A DNA stretch of 64,000 bases from Anagrus nilaparvatae. Taxonomy: Eukaryota > Arthropoda > Insecta > Hymenoptera > Mymaridae. Under the pieces are notes generated by a model. It ran no database searches. It had not been told where the DNA came from and saw only the letters and a program-made list of their open reading frames with translations. The translations under genes and the position numbers were made by a program. Positions 33,245 through 44,596 of the stretch are shown one piece after another (position 1 is the stretch's first letter; each line of letters begins with the position of its first letter). The stretch covers positions 14,030,001 to 14,094,000 of the forward strand of contig JAKSXM010000040.1 of the NCBI GenBank assembly GCA_022575985.1. Direction: 5' to 3'.

Positions 33245-33754
33245 ATGCTCTGCTTTGTGTATTTCTTTCTTACACTTCAGATTTATACTTCAGATTTCTC
33301 AGTTCCTCGACAACAGTGTGTAGGAAAATTTTTAATTCAGATGGACAAACATTCAAAGATTTTGGATGATTCTATAACAACTAAAATGACCATTAACTCT
33401 AAGTGTAATAATTGTGGACTATTATATCCACAAGAAAATCCACAGACCATGTAAATGCTTTCGGTCTCAGCAACCAATACTTCCACATTACAAAGTATTA
33501 TAGATTCTTATTATGGTGTAGAAGAACTCGTACTAGACGCAGAATGTATCGATGGTTGCTTTTCAAAAGGAAGATCTAATACTATGAAAGCTGATTTCGG
33601 TTCAATTATAGTTTTGCAGTTACTAATTTTTGAAGAATTTTTAGATAAAAATGGACAAACTGTCTATGTTGTATATAATAACGTAAGAGAGATGGTTTAT
33701 AATAAAATAAAACATCATAAGTTTCCCGAAATACCAATAACTAAAACTCAATGA
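33245..33754 (+). pseudogene. USP-like (ubiquitin-specific protease) domain fragment, left copy
   Basis: Reads VPRQQCVGKFLIQ (QQDxxEFL box with Cys for Asp), SKCNNCG and, past a stop at 33452-33454, DSYYGVEELVLDAECIDGC, the zinc-finger and palm pattern of USPs, then ADFGSIIVLQLL. The His box is absent. A second, inverted copy lies at 38451-38822. It lies on the same strand as the helicase and the Cys-box-like piece, so together they may be one gene. Confidence 0.55.
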
Positions 33755-34432
33755 TCACAGCGGAATGCTGAACCATATTTAATTTTTTTTTTTAAATATA
33801 AAGTTAGCTTATTTGATTTTAAAAATAGATGAATGAAAAATAGGTGAGAATAAATTTTATGGCCTAAGCTAAGTAAATATTTTATTTAAACAAAAATATA
33901 AATTCCTAACACGTTTATTTGAACTTTTGGGCCATAAATATTGTGATATTATAAAACTTGTTTATTTTTTAAACTTTCTACGGGTAGAAAAGTTAAAAGG
34001 TAGATATTATGATGAGTTATAGTTTTCATATTTTTTTCTTAAAAGATATATGGATTTTCAATACTATAAATACGATCCCATTGCCGATATTATATTCATA
34101 TTTGAAATATATATTTCAAAAATTTCATGCTATTTTATAAAATTTTATATAAACAAACCAAATTTTACAAATAATAAATTATCATTTGTGAAATATTTTT
34201 AATTCAAAATTATTAAATGTAAACATACTTTAATTTTTTTATAAACGTTCATTCATTTTATTAGTTTCTTTTAAACTTTGCTCTCTCTTTGCTTATATAC
34301 AAATACTTATATAATTAAATTATAAATAAAATATAAATTTTTTGATTTAGTATGTGCCTAATATTCGCGTAGAACATATTAATTAATATATTTTTATTAT
34401 TTAAAATAAAATAAAACTAATAAAGAACATAT
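33340..34432. repeat. Left arm of a 5.5 kb inverted repeat
   Basis: Reverse complement of 37740-38822. Parts such as 34261-34430 match base for base over 170 bases. It carries the USP-like fragment at its outer end and one inverted copy of the inner satellite unit near 33840-33955. Confidence 0.92.
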
Positions 34433-35119
34433 AAGTAAATTTGTTTATAATGAGCTTTGATTGATAATGAAAAATCATTTTCATAAACAAGATTCTTACT
34501 TTAGATGTTATTCTTATTATATGTTTAATATTCTTACATAATTTCCAAATTAATTAATATGTTTATAAAATAAAATTTTAATTATTTTTACACTAAATTA
34601 AAAAGTAGACTATATCTTTATATAATTTCCCATTAGCTTCATTAAAGAAATATCAATGATAGATGGTTAGAATAAATATAGGCTATGATAAACTATAAAG
34701 ATTCAAAATTCAAATTTTAAAACAAGCAAATTGATTAGTTAATAAACTGTTGAAACAAGATGGCGATTTCCATAGGGCCCATAAACTTTTTTATAATAGA
34801 TAATTATTGATACAATTTGTATTTACTCCGTTAACTGGTTATATAGGGGAATGGCAAGTTAAGCAGTTTCTGAAGATAATTAATTGTTATAATATAAGCT
34901 AATTATATTTAAATTACAGCCTGTGAACCCAATGTGAAAAAGCTGTTAAAGATAAATTATCTGTTTACTGTAAACTTTTGCTGATATAAAAATTTACTTA
35001 GCTTAGGCCATTTAATTTCATCTAACAGCATTTATGGCCCAAAAGTTATAATATAAATTGTGATTAGGAAACTACAAGCCTTAACTTAGTTTTAATTATA
35101 GACACTGTCTATTTACACT

Positions 35120-35735
35120 TACCGTTTCCACACGGTTGTTCCATTCTTCAGATAAAATTCACGGTTTTTCATCTTTTCCGTATGTAACCGTACAAAATTA
35201 CCGTATACATAACCGTATGACTCGCAGGTTTAATTATATATCTACCGTAAAAAACCTTGTGAAAAAAATTCAAATACTTCAACCGTGTATAACTGTGTTA
35301 TTATAAATAAATAAAAAAGAATGCCGTGTCCAAACGTATGAAAAATTTACATAAAGAATCAACCGTGTTTAACCGTTTCAATATAATAAGGAAAAGCTCA
35401 GCCGTGTGTAACCGTATAAAAAATTAATTTATAACTACTGTCGTGTTTAACCGTATAAATGTTAACAAAAAAAAAGTAAACCGTAAGTAGCCGTATAACA
35501 ATTAATTTGAAGCATCAACCGTGTTTAACCGTGTCTTTATAAGCATATAATAGATCGACCGTGTGCAACCCTATGATAAATGCTTTTAAAGAATCAACCA
35601 CGTCTAGTCGTATGAAAAATAATTGTAAAGAATCCACCGTGTTTAACCGTTTTAATAAAATAAATAACAGCTCAACCGTTTATGACCTTATGAAAAATGA
35701 ATTTATAGCTTCTGCCGTTTTTAACCGTACGTACT
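35120..35735 (+). repeat. Array of about 58-bp units with CCGTGTTTAACCGTAT
   Basis: About eleven diverged units. Each unit has a short dyad (ACGGTTAAACACGGT type) followed by an AT-rich spacer. A few inverted copies follow at 35890-36040, on the other side of the small MITE. Confidence 0.8.
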
Positions 35736-35752
35736 CTATATATTAGCTCACT

Positions 35753-35857
35753 CACGGGGCCTTCGGCCCCCTTTCGTAAAATTAAATTTTAACTAAATTA
35801 AATTATTGACAGAAATATTGAATGACAGCACATAAGGGGGCCGAAGGCCCCGTGCGC
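35753..35857. mobile_element. Small palindromic MITE, GGGGCCTTCGGCCCC type
   Basis: Left end CACGGGGCCTTCGGCCCCCTT, right end AAGGGGGCCGAAGGCCCCGTG. Each end is also self-complementary. It separates the direct and inverted parts of the CCGTGTTTAACCGT array. Confidence 0.75.
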
Positions 35858-35889
35858 CAATATTATGCACTTTTAATAATTCTTTTTTT

Positions 35890-36040
35890 TTAACGGCCGT
35901 ATTTATACATTAAATTTTTATACGGTTACACACAGCAAACATTTTTCATACGGTTGTTCACGGTTGATTAATTGTATGCTTATAAATCCACGGTTAAACA
36001 CGGTTGATCCTTGAAATTCATTTTTCATACGCTTACACAT
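35890..36040 (-). repeat. Inverted part of the CCGTGTTTAACCGT array
   Basis: Three to four units in reverse orientation (ACGGTTAAACACGG and related). Confidence 0.7.
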
Positions 36041-36889
36041 AAGGAAACAACAAGACTTAACTTAGTTTTAATTATACTTTAATTTATTAAAGGTTTAAAA
36101 ACATTTATTTAATTAGTATCTGTATTTTGAAATGTACTTTAATTTAACTTTTTATACCTTTACTTAAATTTAAATTTCACTTAGTTTAGGCCATATAATT
36201 TCATCTCACAGCATTTATGGCCCAAAAGTTATAATAAATTGTTATTATATAAGCTAATTATATTTCAAGTTCAGCCTGTGAACCCAATGTGAAAAAGCTG
36301 TTAAAGAAAAATTATCTGTTTACTGTAAACTTTTGCTGATATAAAAATTTACTTAGCTTAGGCCATATAATTTCATCTCACAGCATTTATGGCCAAAAAG
36401 TTATAATATAAATTGTTATTAGGAAACAACAAGTCTTAACTTAGTTTTAATTATACTTTAATTTATTAAAGTTTTAAAAACTTTAATTTAATCAGTATCA
36501 GTATTTTAAAATTTACTTTCACTGAAACTAAATGTTTACTTAGCTTAGGCCATAAAATTTCATCTTAAAAAATTCATGGACCGAAATTTATAATATATTT
36601 ATTAGGAATTTATAATTTTGCTGTATTAAAAATTTACTTAGCTTAGGCCATATAATTTCATCTCACTACATTAATGGCTCAAAAGTTATAATATATTTAT
36701 CTCACAGCATTAATGGCTCAAAAGTTATACTATATATAGTAGTAATTTATTTTTTTGCCATAATAAAAATTTACTTAGCTTAGACCATATATTTTTATCT
36801 CACAAAATTTATGGCCCAAAATTTATAATATATTTATAAGGAATTTATGCTTTTGCCATAATAAAAATTTACTTAGCTTAGGCCATATT

Positions 36890-37031
36890 GAGGGCTCCTA
36901 TGAAAAACTGGCAATGTTGTTTTTTTTTCTAAGGAAGGCGCCGACAAAATATATGTTGTATACATAGTAAGATATCGGGGCCTTCGGTGGTGAAAAAAGA
37001 TACATAGCCACTTTTTCATAGGACCCCTCGA
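36890..37031. mobile_element. 142-bp MITE with 18-bp inverted ends
   Basis: GAGGGCTCCTATGAAAAA at the left pairs with TTTTTCATAGGACCCCTC at the right. It is inserted in one satellite unit, and contains ATCGGGGCCTTCGGTGG. No ORF. Confidence 0.75.
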
Positions 37032-37739
37032 TATATGTATTTATCAGGAATTTATACTTTTGCTAAAATTAAATTTTACTTAGCTTTAGGGGAAAGAATT
37101 TCATCTCACAAACATTGATGGCCCAAAAGTTACAATATATTTATTAGGATTTTATGCTTTGGCTGAAATGCAATTTTACTTAGCTTAGGCCATTAAATTT
37201 CATCTCACAACAATTATGGGCCAAAAGTTATATTATAACCTGTGATTAGGAAACAACAAGACTTAACTTAGTTTTAATTATACTTTAATTTATTAAAGTT
37301 TTAAAAACATTTATTTAATTAGTATCAGTATTTTGAAATGTACTTTAATTTAACTTTTTATACTTTTACTTAAATTTAATTTTCACTTAGTTTAGGCCAT
37401 ATAATTTCATCTCACAACATTTATGGCCCAATAGTAATAATTTGTTTATAAGGAATTTATACTTTGCTGAAATAAAAATATACATAGCTTAGGCCATATT
37501 ATTTTATCTCACAATATTTATGGCCCAAAAGTTATAATATAACTTGCGATTAGAATACAACAGGACTTAACTTAGTTTAAATTATACTTTAATTTATTAA
37601 AGTTTTAAAAACATGTTTAATTTGTAATAAAATCAATATCAATATAATAAGTATCGAGAAGACATTTCACTTTCGATAAAATTTTTTTGTTCATTTTTTA
37701 ATGTTATTTTATTTTAAAGCATTAAGATATGTTAATTTA

Positions 37740-38822
37740 CATGTTCTTTATTAGTTTTATTTTATTTTAAATAATAAAAATATATTAATTAATATGTTCT
37801 ACGCGAATATTAGGCACATACTAAATCAAAAAATTTATATTTTATTTATAATTTAATTATATAAGTATTTGTATATAAGCAAAGAGAGAGCAAAGTTTAA
37901 AAGAAACTAATAAAATGAATGAACGTTTATAAAAAAATTAAAGTATGTTTACATTTAATAATTTTGAATTAAAAATATTTCATAAATGATAATTTATTAT
38001 TTGTAAAAATTGGTTTGTTTATATAAAATTTTATAAAATAGGATGAAATTTTTGAAATATATATTTCAAATATAAATATAAATTTCGGCAAGGGGATCCT
38101 ATTTATAGTATTGAAAATCCATATATATTTTAAGAAAAAAATATGCATACTATAACTCATCATAATATCTACCTTTTAAACTTTCTACCTGTAGAAAGTT
38201 TAAAAAATAAACAAGTTTTATAAATATCACAATATTTGTGGCCCAAAAGTTCAAATAAACATATTATGAATTTATATTTTTGTTTAAATTAAATATTTAC
38301 TTAACTTAGGACATAAAATTTATTCTCACCTATTTTTCATTTATCTATTTTTAAAATCAAATAAGTTAACTTTATATTAAAAAAAAAAATTAAATATGGT
38401 TCAGCATTTCGCTGTGACCATTGAGTTTTAGTTATTGGTATTTCGGGAAACTAATGATGTTTTATTTTATTATAAACCATCTCTCTTACGTTATTATATA
38501 CAACATAGACAGTTTGTCCATTTTTATCTAAAAATTCTTCAAAATATAGTAACTGCAAAACTATAATTGAACCGAAATCAGCTTTCATAGTATTAGTTCT
38601 TCCTTTTGAAAAGCAACCATCGGTACATACTGCGTCTAGTACGAGTTCTTCTACACTAAAATAAGAATCTATAATACTTTGTAATGTGGAAGTATTGGTT
38701 GCTGATACCGGAAGCATTAAATTGATCTGTGAATTTTCTTGTGGATATAATATTCCACAATTATTACACTTAGAGTTAATGGTCATTTTAAATTATATAG
38801 AATCATACAAAATCTTTGAATA
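37740..38822. repeat. Right arm of the 5.5 kb inverted repeat
   Basis: Mirror of 33340-34432. It ends near 38822 against a LINE remnant, where arm homology stops. Confidence 0.92.
38451..38822 (-). pseudogene. USP-like fragment, right (inverted) copy
   Basis: Same product as the left copy with few changes; the stop seen in the left copy is absent here, so SKCNNCG to REMVYNKIKHH reads open over 111 codons. The QQ box is not present, because arm homology ends at about the codons before it. Confidence 0.6.
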
Positions 38823-40051
38823 ACTTCTAACACCAAATATGAATCTAGTGCAGAATTACTTAAGCGTTGGAGTCTAGATTTCAGTGTCATGCTCACATCT
38901 AGATAGACTCTATTACAGTAATCTAGGTGTGGAGTAATGAGTGCCTGTACAAGTTTTATGCGTAAGTCTTCAGTGGTGCAATGTGTTATGAACCGGAGGT
39001 TTCAGTGCTACTAAATTGTTTAAAACCCGTTTGAAGGGGATCAAGTAAACTGCTGTTTGTTAAGAATGACGTGATCTGATCATGAGCTAGCTTCCAATGG
39101 CTTTAGATAGAAAACAAAGGATCGCAATAGGTCTAAAGTCAGAGGTGGATGAAGGGGTAGATGTTTTTTCGATGGCAATCAAAATATATTTTTTCCACAA
39201 TTCAGGGAAAACTCCACTTCTCAGAGAAGTATTGAATAACGAAACTAATAAGGGGCCTAAAGTCGGCAGTGATTTAGCAATAATTCTCTGAGGAATGTCA
39301 TCATCCCAAGTAGCTTATGTACTGAAATGTGCTACAGCCAAGGTCACATCATTAAGAGATACATCAGTGAACCTGAACCCTTCATCTAAAGCTTCTGATA
39401 TTAACTCTTCTACACTATCAAGATTTTCAGTGGGAGATGTAGAAACACTTGCAAAGTAGGAATTGAGGTCATTTAAAGAGAAATCATGAAGGTCACTTTT
39501 AGGAGTAGGTAAGAGACCTAAATGCCTTAATTCACGCCATATATCCTGGTTGTTGTTTAAGGCGTTATCAATGTGCTCTTGTAAGAATAAGCTGCGAGCA
39601 AGTTCTTAGAGTTGTTCTATTTTATCCAATAGGAAATGAGTTCATCAAGCAAGACAGCATTTTTTGTTCTAGTGTAACAACGTTCAGTTGCCTTACGCTT
39701 ACTGGTTAACAGTTGGATTTCCTCAGTCATCCAAGGAGGCTTATTTTTCCTAGGAGTATAGGTTTTCAGAGGAGCTAGGTGATCAATTGTTTTCAAGATG
39801 TTGGAGTTCATGCAATCGAGTGCTAGATTAATTTCAGGGTTAGGGTCAAGAAGAGGTGACCAATTACAGTCAGCCAGAAACTCATTGATGCTCTCCGGTG
39901 ATACATCCTTCAATTTTCTAAATATAAAACTTTCCATAAATGGCTTAGGTATCAATAAATCTATTTCCACATCAATGAGGTTGTGACTAGTGTGAAAGGT
40001 TGGAATTGAGTTGTTAAAGGACACAATCTTATCATTCTTGTCAACAAGCAT
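38823..40051 (-). pseudogene. LINE ORF2 fragment (linker and RT fingers)
   Basis: Read on the minus strand: 40051-39617 gives LAPLKTYTPRKNKPPWMTEEIQ, a linker typical of the Jockey group. Then, past stops, IIAKSLPTLGPLLVSLFNTSLR, GVFPELWKK and TSDFRPIAILCFLSKAI, which are the first RT motifs. It is truncated before the catalytic YADD and has no endonuclease. It abuts the inverted-repeat arm at 38822. Confidence 0.8.
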
Positions 40052-41039
40052 GATGTCAATAAAAATATACGTTTACATCTAATTAAAAAAAAATCTAACG
40101 AAAAAGCAAATTATACAAACTACTTATTAAATTATTGATAAATAATTTCATTTATTTTTTTTTCTCATGCTATTTATTAATCATAATTAATACTTTTATG
40201 AAAAATGCTTAAAAATATAAAGGCTCAAATTTTAGAAATGAAATGTTAGATAAAGAATATAGCTTAATTAACTCTAATTAAAATCTATTTATTCTACATA
40301 TTTATTTAAATAATATATTATATTTATATATTTCTTTTTTTTACGTAATTTCATTTTGTAAAAAAGACATAGTAAATTTTTTTTTTATTTAATAAAAATA
40401 TAAATTACTTGGCAAATTTTTCTTTCTTTTCTCTGAATTGACCTTGTCTTTCTTTTTTTGAGGAGAGGAAATAACCAATACAGGATAAGGATTAAATAAA
40501 TAATCAATATTTGTTTTTATAAAAATAAATTATATATTATATTACCCCCCAAAAAAAATCTCCCCTACAGTTACATTTTAAATATTATTTACTTGTTCCA
40601 AAGTTCATTTATATACAACTATCGTACTTTTTCTTTTCTTCTTTTTATATACATAAATATTGACATTGTCTTTCAAATTATATATTACTTATATGCAAAC
40701 TAATAATTTTTTTTAATGTCTTTTGAAATTAATTTTTTTTTACAAAATAAAACATATTTTTTTTTGCTTACAACAATGTTTTAAATAAACTCTAAATTTT
40801 TTTTTTTTGAATTATCATTATCAATAAATTTATAAATATTTATTTCCTTTTCATTATTATTCTTTTTTTTTTGGATATTTCTTTTTTTCTGTTCTTTTAT
40901 GTTTAAAAGCATAAGAAAAGATAAAATAAATAACTCTTTTTTTAAAATAAAAAATAAAATATATTCTATAAGCCCCCAAAATTTATCCCATATTTACATT
41001 TTTTTTATACATACAAATCTTTTAAAATACATAATATAA
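40052..41039. other. AT-rich, no feature recognised
   Basis: Long T-rich and A-rich runs; no ORF longer than 30 codons without an AT-only composition. Confidence 0.5.
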
Positions 41040-41538
41040 TGTCCCATCCGGCGTGGTCTGAACGAGAACTTATTAATATGAGGATTCTTACCCGGTCTTA
41101 GAACCTGGTGTCCTAAGAACTTAATAAAAGGGTGCCCTAAGAGAATAATAAAAGACAAACTAATTTGTCGTTTACCGGTAGTTTATTTTGTACCATTGGT
41201 GTAATACAACGAGTATGTAAGATCTCTGGTGTATGGGCGATTTACCTTTGTAGTTAAAGCTTTTTTCCCCCGCGATCAGGAAAGGAGGTGTCTTTTCTAA
41301 TTGGCTAAGAAGCAAATTTTTAGGTATGGTCAACGAGTACTCGCCAATTAAAAGCCATTGGGCTTATCCCACTTTACTGTCTTTTCTAAAACTAATCTTT
41401 CTCACACTTTAAGTTCTCACGTCTGGCCATCTCTAATTATTCCTGACTTAGCATTTACTCCAATTAACGATTTTATGTCTTTAACTTTATATTTTAATTA
41501 TTCGAATTTTCCTTGTCACAGATGATACTTCTGTGACA
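41040..41538 (-). repeat. Putative LTR (3' LTR on the minus strand)
   Basis: On the minus strand it starts TGTCACAGAAGTATC and ends ATGGGACA. A purine-rich CGCAACAAGAGGGCG precedes it, as expected for a polypurine tract. The 499-bp length and lower AT content fit an LTR. No partner or target duplication was found, and no coding sequence lies upstream on that strand. Confidence 0.45.
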
Positions 41539-42016
41539 CGCCCTCTTGTTGCGAAGCTCGTCCTCGAGCTTTTTAAATTTTTATTAACAATTACATTACT
41601 TGAAATTAAAACACATAAACCTCTAATCCTGATGGCAAGGTAAAATTTCGAGTAAAAAAAATTATTTTATGCCCTTCTTCCAGAGATCTCATTCACATTT
41701 CATCATTTTTTTTATAAAAAAAATTTACATACTATATTTTTTTTGAATTCATATGACTTCCTAATTTAACATTTTATTTCAGCTTAAATATTACATATGG
41801 AATTTCCTCAATTAATAATTTTTATTATTCAATTCTAAAAATCTTACAATATTTATCTTAAAAAATAGTATTTTAACCTGAAACAAAATCTAAATCTAAT
41901 TATAATGTTATAACTCAATATACTGTTACAAAAATTAATTGTTTCAAAGTAACAATGTTATAATTATTGATATTAAACTAAGTATTAAAAAAAATTTATT
42001 TATTTTATTATAATAC
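41539..42016. other. AT-rich, no feature recognised
   Basis: Only the presumed polypurine tract of the adjacent LTR at 41539-41553 stands out. Confidence 0.4.
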
Positions 42017-44211
42017 TAGCTGCCTCCGGCTGGCTTTGCTCGCCCTGGCAGCCACCAAGTGGGCTGCGCCCCCCTGGACCCCTGCGACTTGATTTTCTTA
42101 AAAATATATTGTTTTAGGTTACTCAATATTTTGTAATAAACTAGGGGGCAAGCCCCCTGCGCGCTAAAGCGCGCCAACCCCCTCAAATTATATTTCATGT
42201 TTAATGGAAATAAAACTATGTGGTTTAATTCATAAATAAAAACAACTGTACAGTGAGATGTCAATTTCAAATAATAAACTTTTTTCATAATTCTAATAAG
42301 TCATTATTATTTTTATTTTTAAAATTTATTTCAAAAAAAAAATATTGCATTATTGCCAGAACCCTTTTCATCCCTCAAAATAAATTTTTCTTTTTTTCTG
42401 GACGGCGAAATTTTCTAACAGGATGACGAATACTCGAATTAATTTTCATATGTTATGTGTTGCATCTACAAATATAATTAATTTTTTATTAGTTTAAACA
42501 TTTTTCATTATTTATAATTATTTTTACAGTTTATATTATTATAAATTAAAAAATTAATATTTAAAATTATCTACAAATTTGTATACAGTGCGCCGCAAAC
42601 TCTACAGAGCATCAATGAGACGGACAATTAGATTAAGATGACCAAATTTTTAGGAGATTGTATAATAAAATAATTATTGTATTTCTTATTTCCGTATTTT
42701 TTACACAAAATTTTATTAATAATTAAGTATTTTAAAAGATAACAAAAATTAGAACTAATGAAATAAATAATGAAAAAATCCGCGCAACCAATAATATTGC
42801 AATATTAACACGAAAAAATTAGATGAAAAATTATGTCTCATGAGTTTTTAGAGACAAAAATGTACCTCAAGAAAAAATATTTAATATCGTATCTGAATGC
42901 AATTACTAATTTACTATCCCTCAAAATAAATTTTTCTATTGTCCTGGACGGCGAAATTTTATAATTGGATGACAAAATACTCCAATGAGTTTTCATATAT
43001 TATCATATAAAAATAAATATAAACCGCAATATTATTTTTATTCTCAAAATTTATCTCAAGAAAAAAATATGAAATATTGCATCTGAATGCAAATATTGAT
43101 TACTGTCCCTCGGTGCTACGTACCTCGGGCCAGAACTCTTTTTGTCTCTCAAAATAATTTTTTTTGTACTTAACGACGAAATTTTACAATTGGATGACGA
43201 AATACTTGAATGAGTTTAGGTATGTCGCATCTACTGACAGATGTAGTGTTTTATTATAGTTTATTGTAATTATTTAATTATTTGTATATGTAATTATAAT
43301 ATTTAATTATTTATATATGTAATTATTTTTACAATTTATAATAATAAATTCAAAAATTAATATTTAAAATTGTATAAGAAATTTATATGCAGCGCAAATA
43401 CTGCAAAGCTTAAATTTATTTTATTTTTTAAATATGTTATAATTCAAAATTTTTAAAAACTAATAAAAATTAAATAACGCGCGAGCGATGTGACCGCAGA
43501 ACTTCTGATATAAATCACGCGCATGACAAAATCAGCGCGACCAATCAAATCACGAATAATTCGATGAGAAAAGAGGGGATCATGAGTTTTAGGTAATAAA
43601 ATAACCTTTTTTTATCCGAAAAAATTTACTGACAAAAAAATTACGGACATATGAACCCGGACAGATAATTGATCAGCAAATTGACAGATAAGTGATCCGC
43701 AATACAAAGCTTCGCTATCCTTCCATAGAATCCTTAAGCAGTCCTTGTTTCCCTTAACTACCCAATCTAGAGTTCTGCCTAATAATAGCTGTTCAAATTT
43801 CTTTTAGTTACTACATTCAGTTACTACATTAGTGGCTGATAAAAATTAGAAATATATATAATATTAGTCCTAAACTTTTATAATTTTCGAAAAATTATTG
43901 TAACTTTTGATAGATAGAACCGATCAGCTTGAAAATTTAGGTGAATCTAATGAAATTCTTTTCGATAAAAAAATTTTTCCTTGGTTTTCAGTTTTTTAGG
44001 TTATTTTTTAAAATTTGATAAAAATTTGTTCCTTCGAAATCCAGTTTTTTCAACATAAAAATTTTTTGTCGTTATCATTCGAAACGAAACATTGCCTATG
44101 TTTTAATCGATAATTTTTTTCTATATTTTGCCGTAAACCCCGCGTCTATAACTTTTATCGCGTTCTAGTTTATCCATTTCAGACAAACAAACAAGCATAC
44201 AAAATTAAAGA
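42017..44211 (-). mobile_element. Non-autonomous Helitron, interrupted
   Basis: On the minus strand the 5' end is A|TCTTTAATTTTGTATG at 44211; the 3' end is CTAG at about 42017 after GCCAGCCGGAGGCAG. It is the same family as the uninterrupted copy at 49496-50246. The two halves (42017-42140 and about 43590-44211) are separated by a 1.45 kb insertion. The GGCTGCGCCCCCCTGGACCCCTGCGACTT block lies near the 3' end. Confidence 0.7.
42141..43589. mobile_element. 1.45 kb insertion with three direct repeats
   Basis: Starts CTAGGGGGCAAGCCCCC then GCGCGCTAAAGCGCGC, matching the minus-strand Helitron 3' end at 50274. Inside, the block TCTGGACGGCGAAATTTT...GGATGACGAA occurs three times (about 42374, 42919 and 43135). 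Flanks TTTTGTAATAAA and TTTTAGGTAATAAA look like a duplicated target, which would be unusual for a Helitron. No coding frame. Confidence 0.5.
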
Positions 44212-44228
44212 TTTATATATATATATGA

Positions 44229-44596
44229 CTAGCAAAAGTTGGAGGGGGGGCTCCGCCCCCCTGTTTTGCATTTACTTCTATATATATTGCTTCAAAAAAT
44301 CATTTTTTACTGCAAATTTATAATTATGCAAACACGTTCAGATTTTTCAGATGAGGCTCAGTTTCTCCTGTTCACATTTAATTCAATATTTATCTGTTGC
44401 TTAAAAAAATTTTGTTTCACTACAAATTTATAATTATGTTAAGACATTCAAACTATTCAGAGCAGCGTAGGTGAAACAATTATCAAAAATTATAGGTTTT
44501 GGTTCGGCGGTACTTGAGTCATTAGGGTACAGACAGACATACAGACAGACAAATAAATTTTTAAATATGTATAGTATATAGTATATAGTATTAAGA
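44229..44596 (-). mobile_element. Non-autonomous Helitron, 368 bp, complete
   Basis: Minus strand: A|TCTTAATACTATATAC at 44596, hairpin GGGGGGCGGAGCCCCCC, then CTCCAACTTTTGCTAG|T at 44229. Both terminal hallmarks and the A/T insertion site are intact. The internal sequence resembles 6397-7014. No coding capacity. Confidence 0.85.

Larger units (their letters stand above)
20435..33754 (+). mobile_element. Helitron-like element 2 with Ulp1 and USP-like proteases
   Basis: On one strand and in order: a tandem-repeat-rich N-region, Ulp1-type cysteine protease, unknown region, Helitron-like Rep domain, PIF1-type helicase, and USP-like protease pieces. A LINE (21815-26488) and at least one further insertion (about 31856-33290) interrupt it. 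Boundaries are approximate because no terminal hairpin/CTRR or TC end was found. Stops occur throughout, many as CAA to TAA or CGA to TGA changes. Confidence 0.6.
34433..37739. repeat. Satellite-like centre of the inverted repeat
   Basis: About eleven copies of a 90-190 bp unit containing CTTAGCTTAGGCCATATAAT and GCATTTATGGCCCAAAAGT (for example at 34998, 36181, 36350, 36537, 36634, 36772, 36871, 37078, 37172, 37384 and 37481). Three more families lie within it: the CCGTGTTTAACCGTAT array and two small palindromic elements. No coding capacity. Confidence 0.85.

Noticed and set aside
35120..35735. Possible CRISPR-like array (short dyad repeats with spacers)
   Set aside because: Eukaryotic context, the repeats are diverged, spacers are not unique, no cas genes.
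40052..41039. Search for tRNA or other small RNA genes
   Set aside because: No A-box/B-box pair or cloverleaf was seen here or elsewhere in the window.
42016..42288. 90-codon minus-strand ORF
   Set aside because: It passes through two Helitron 3' ends and flanking DNA; no protein motif.
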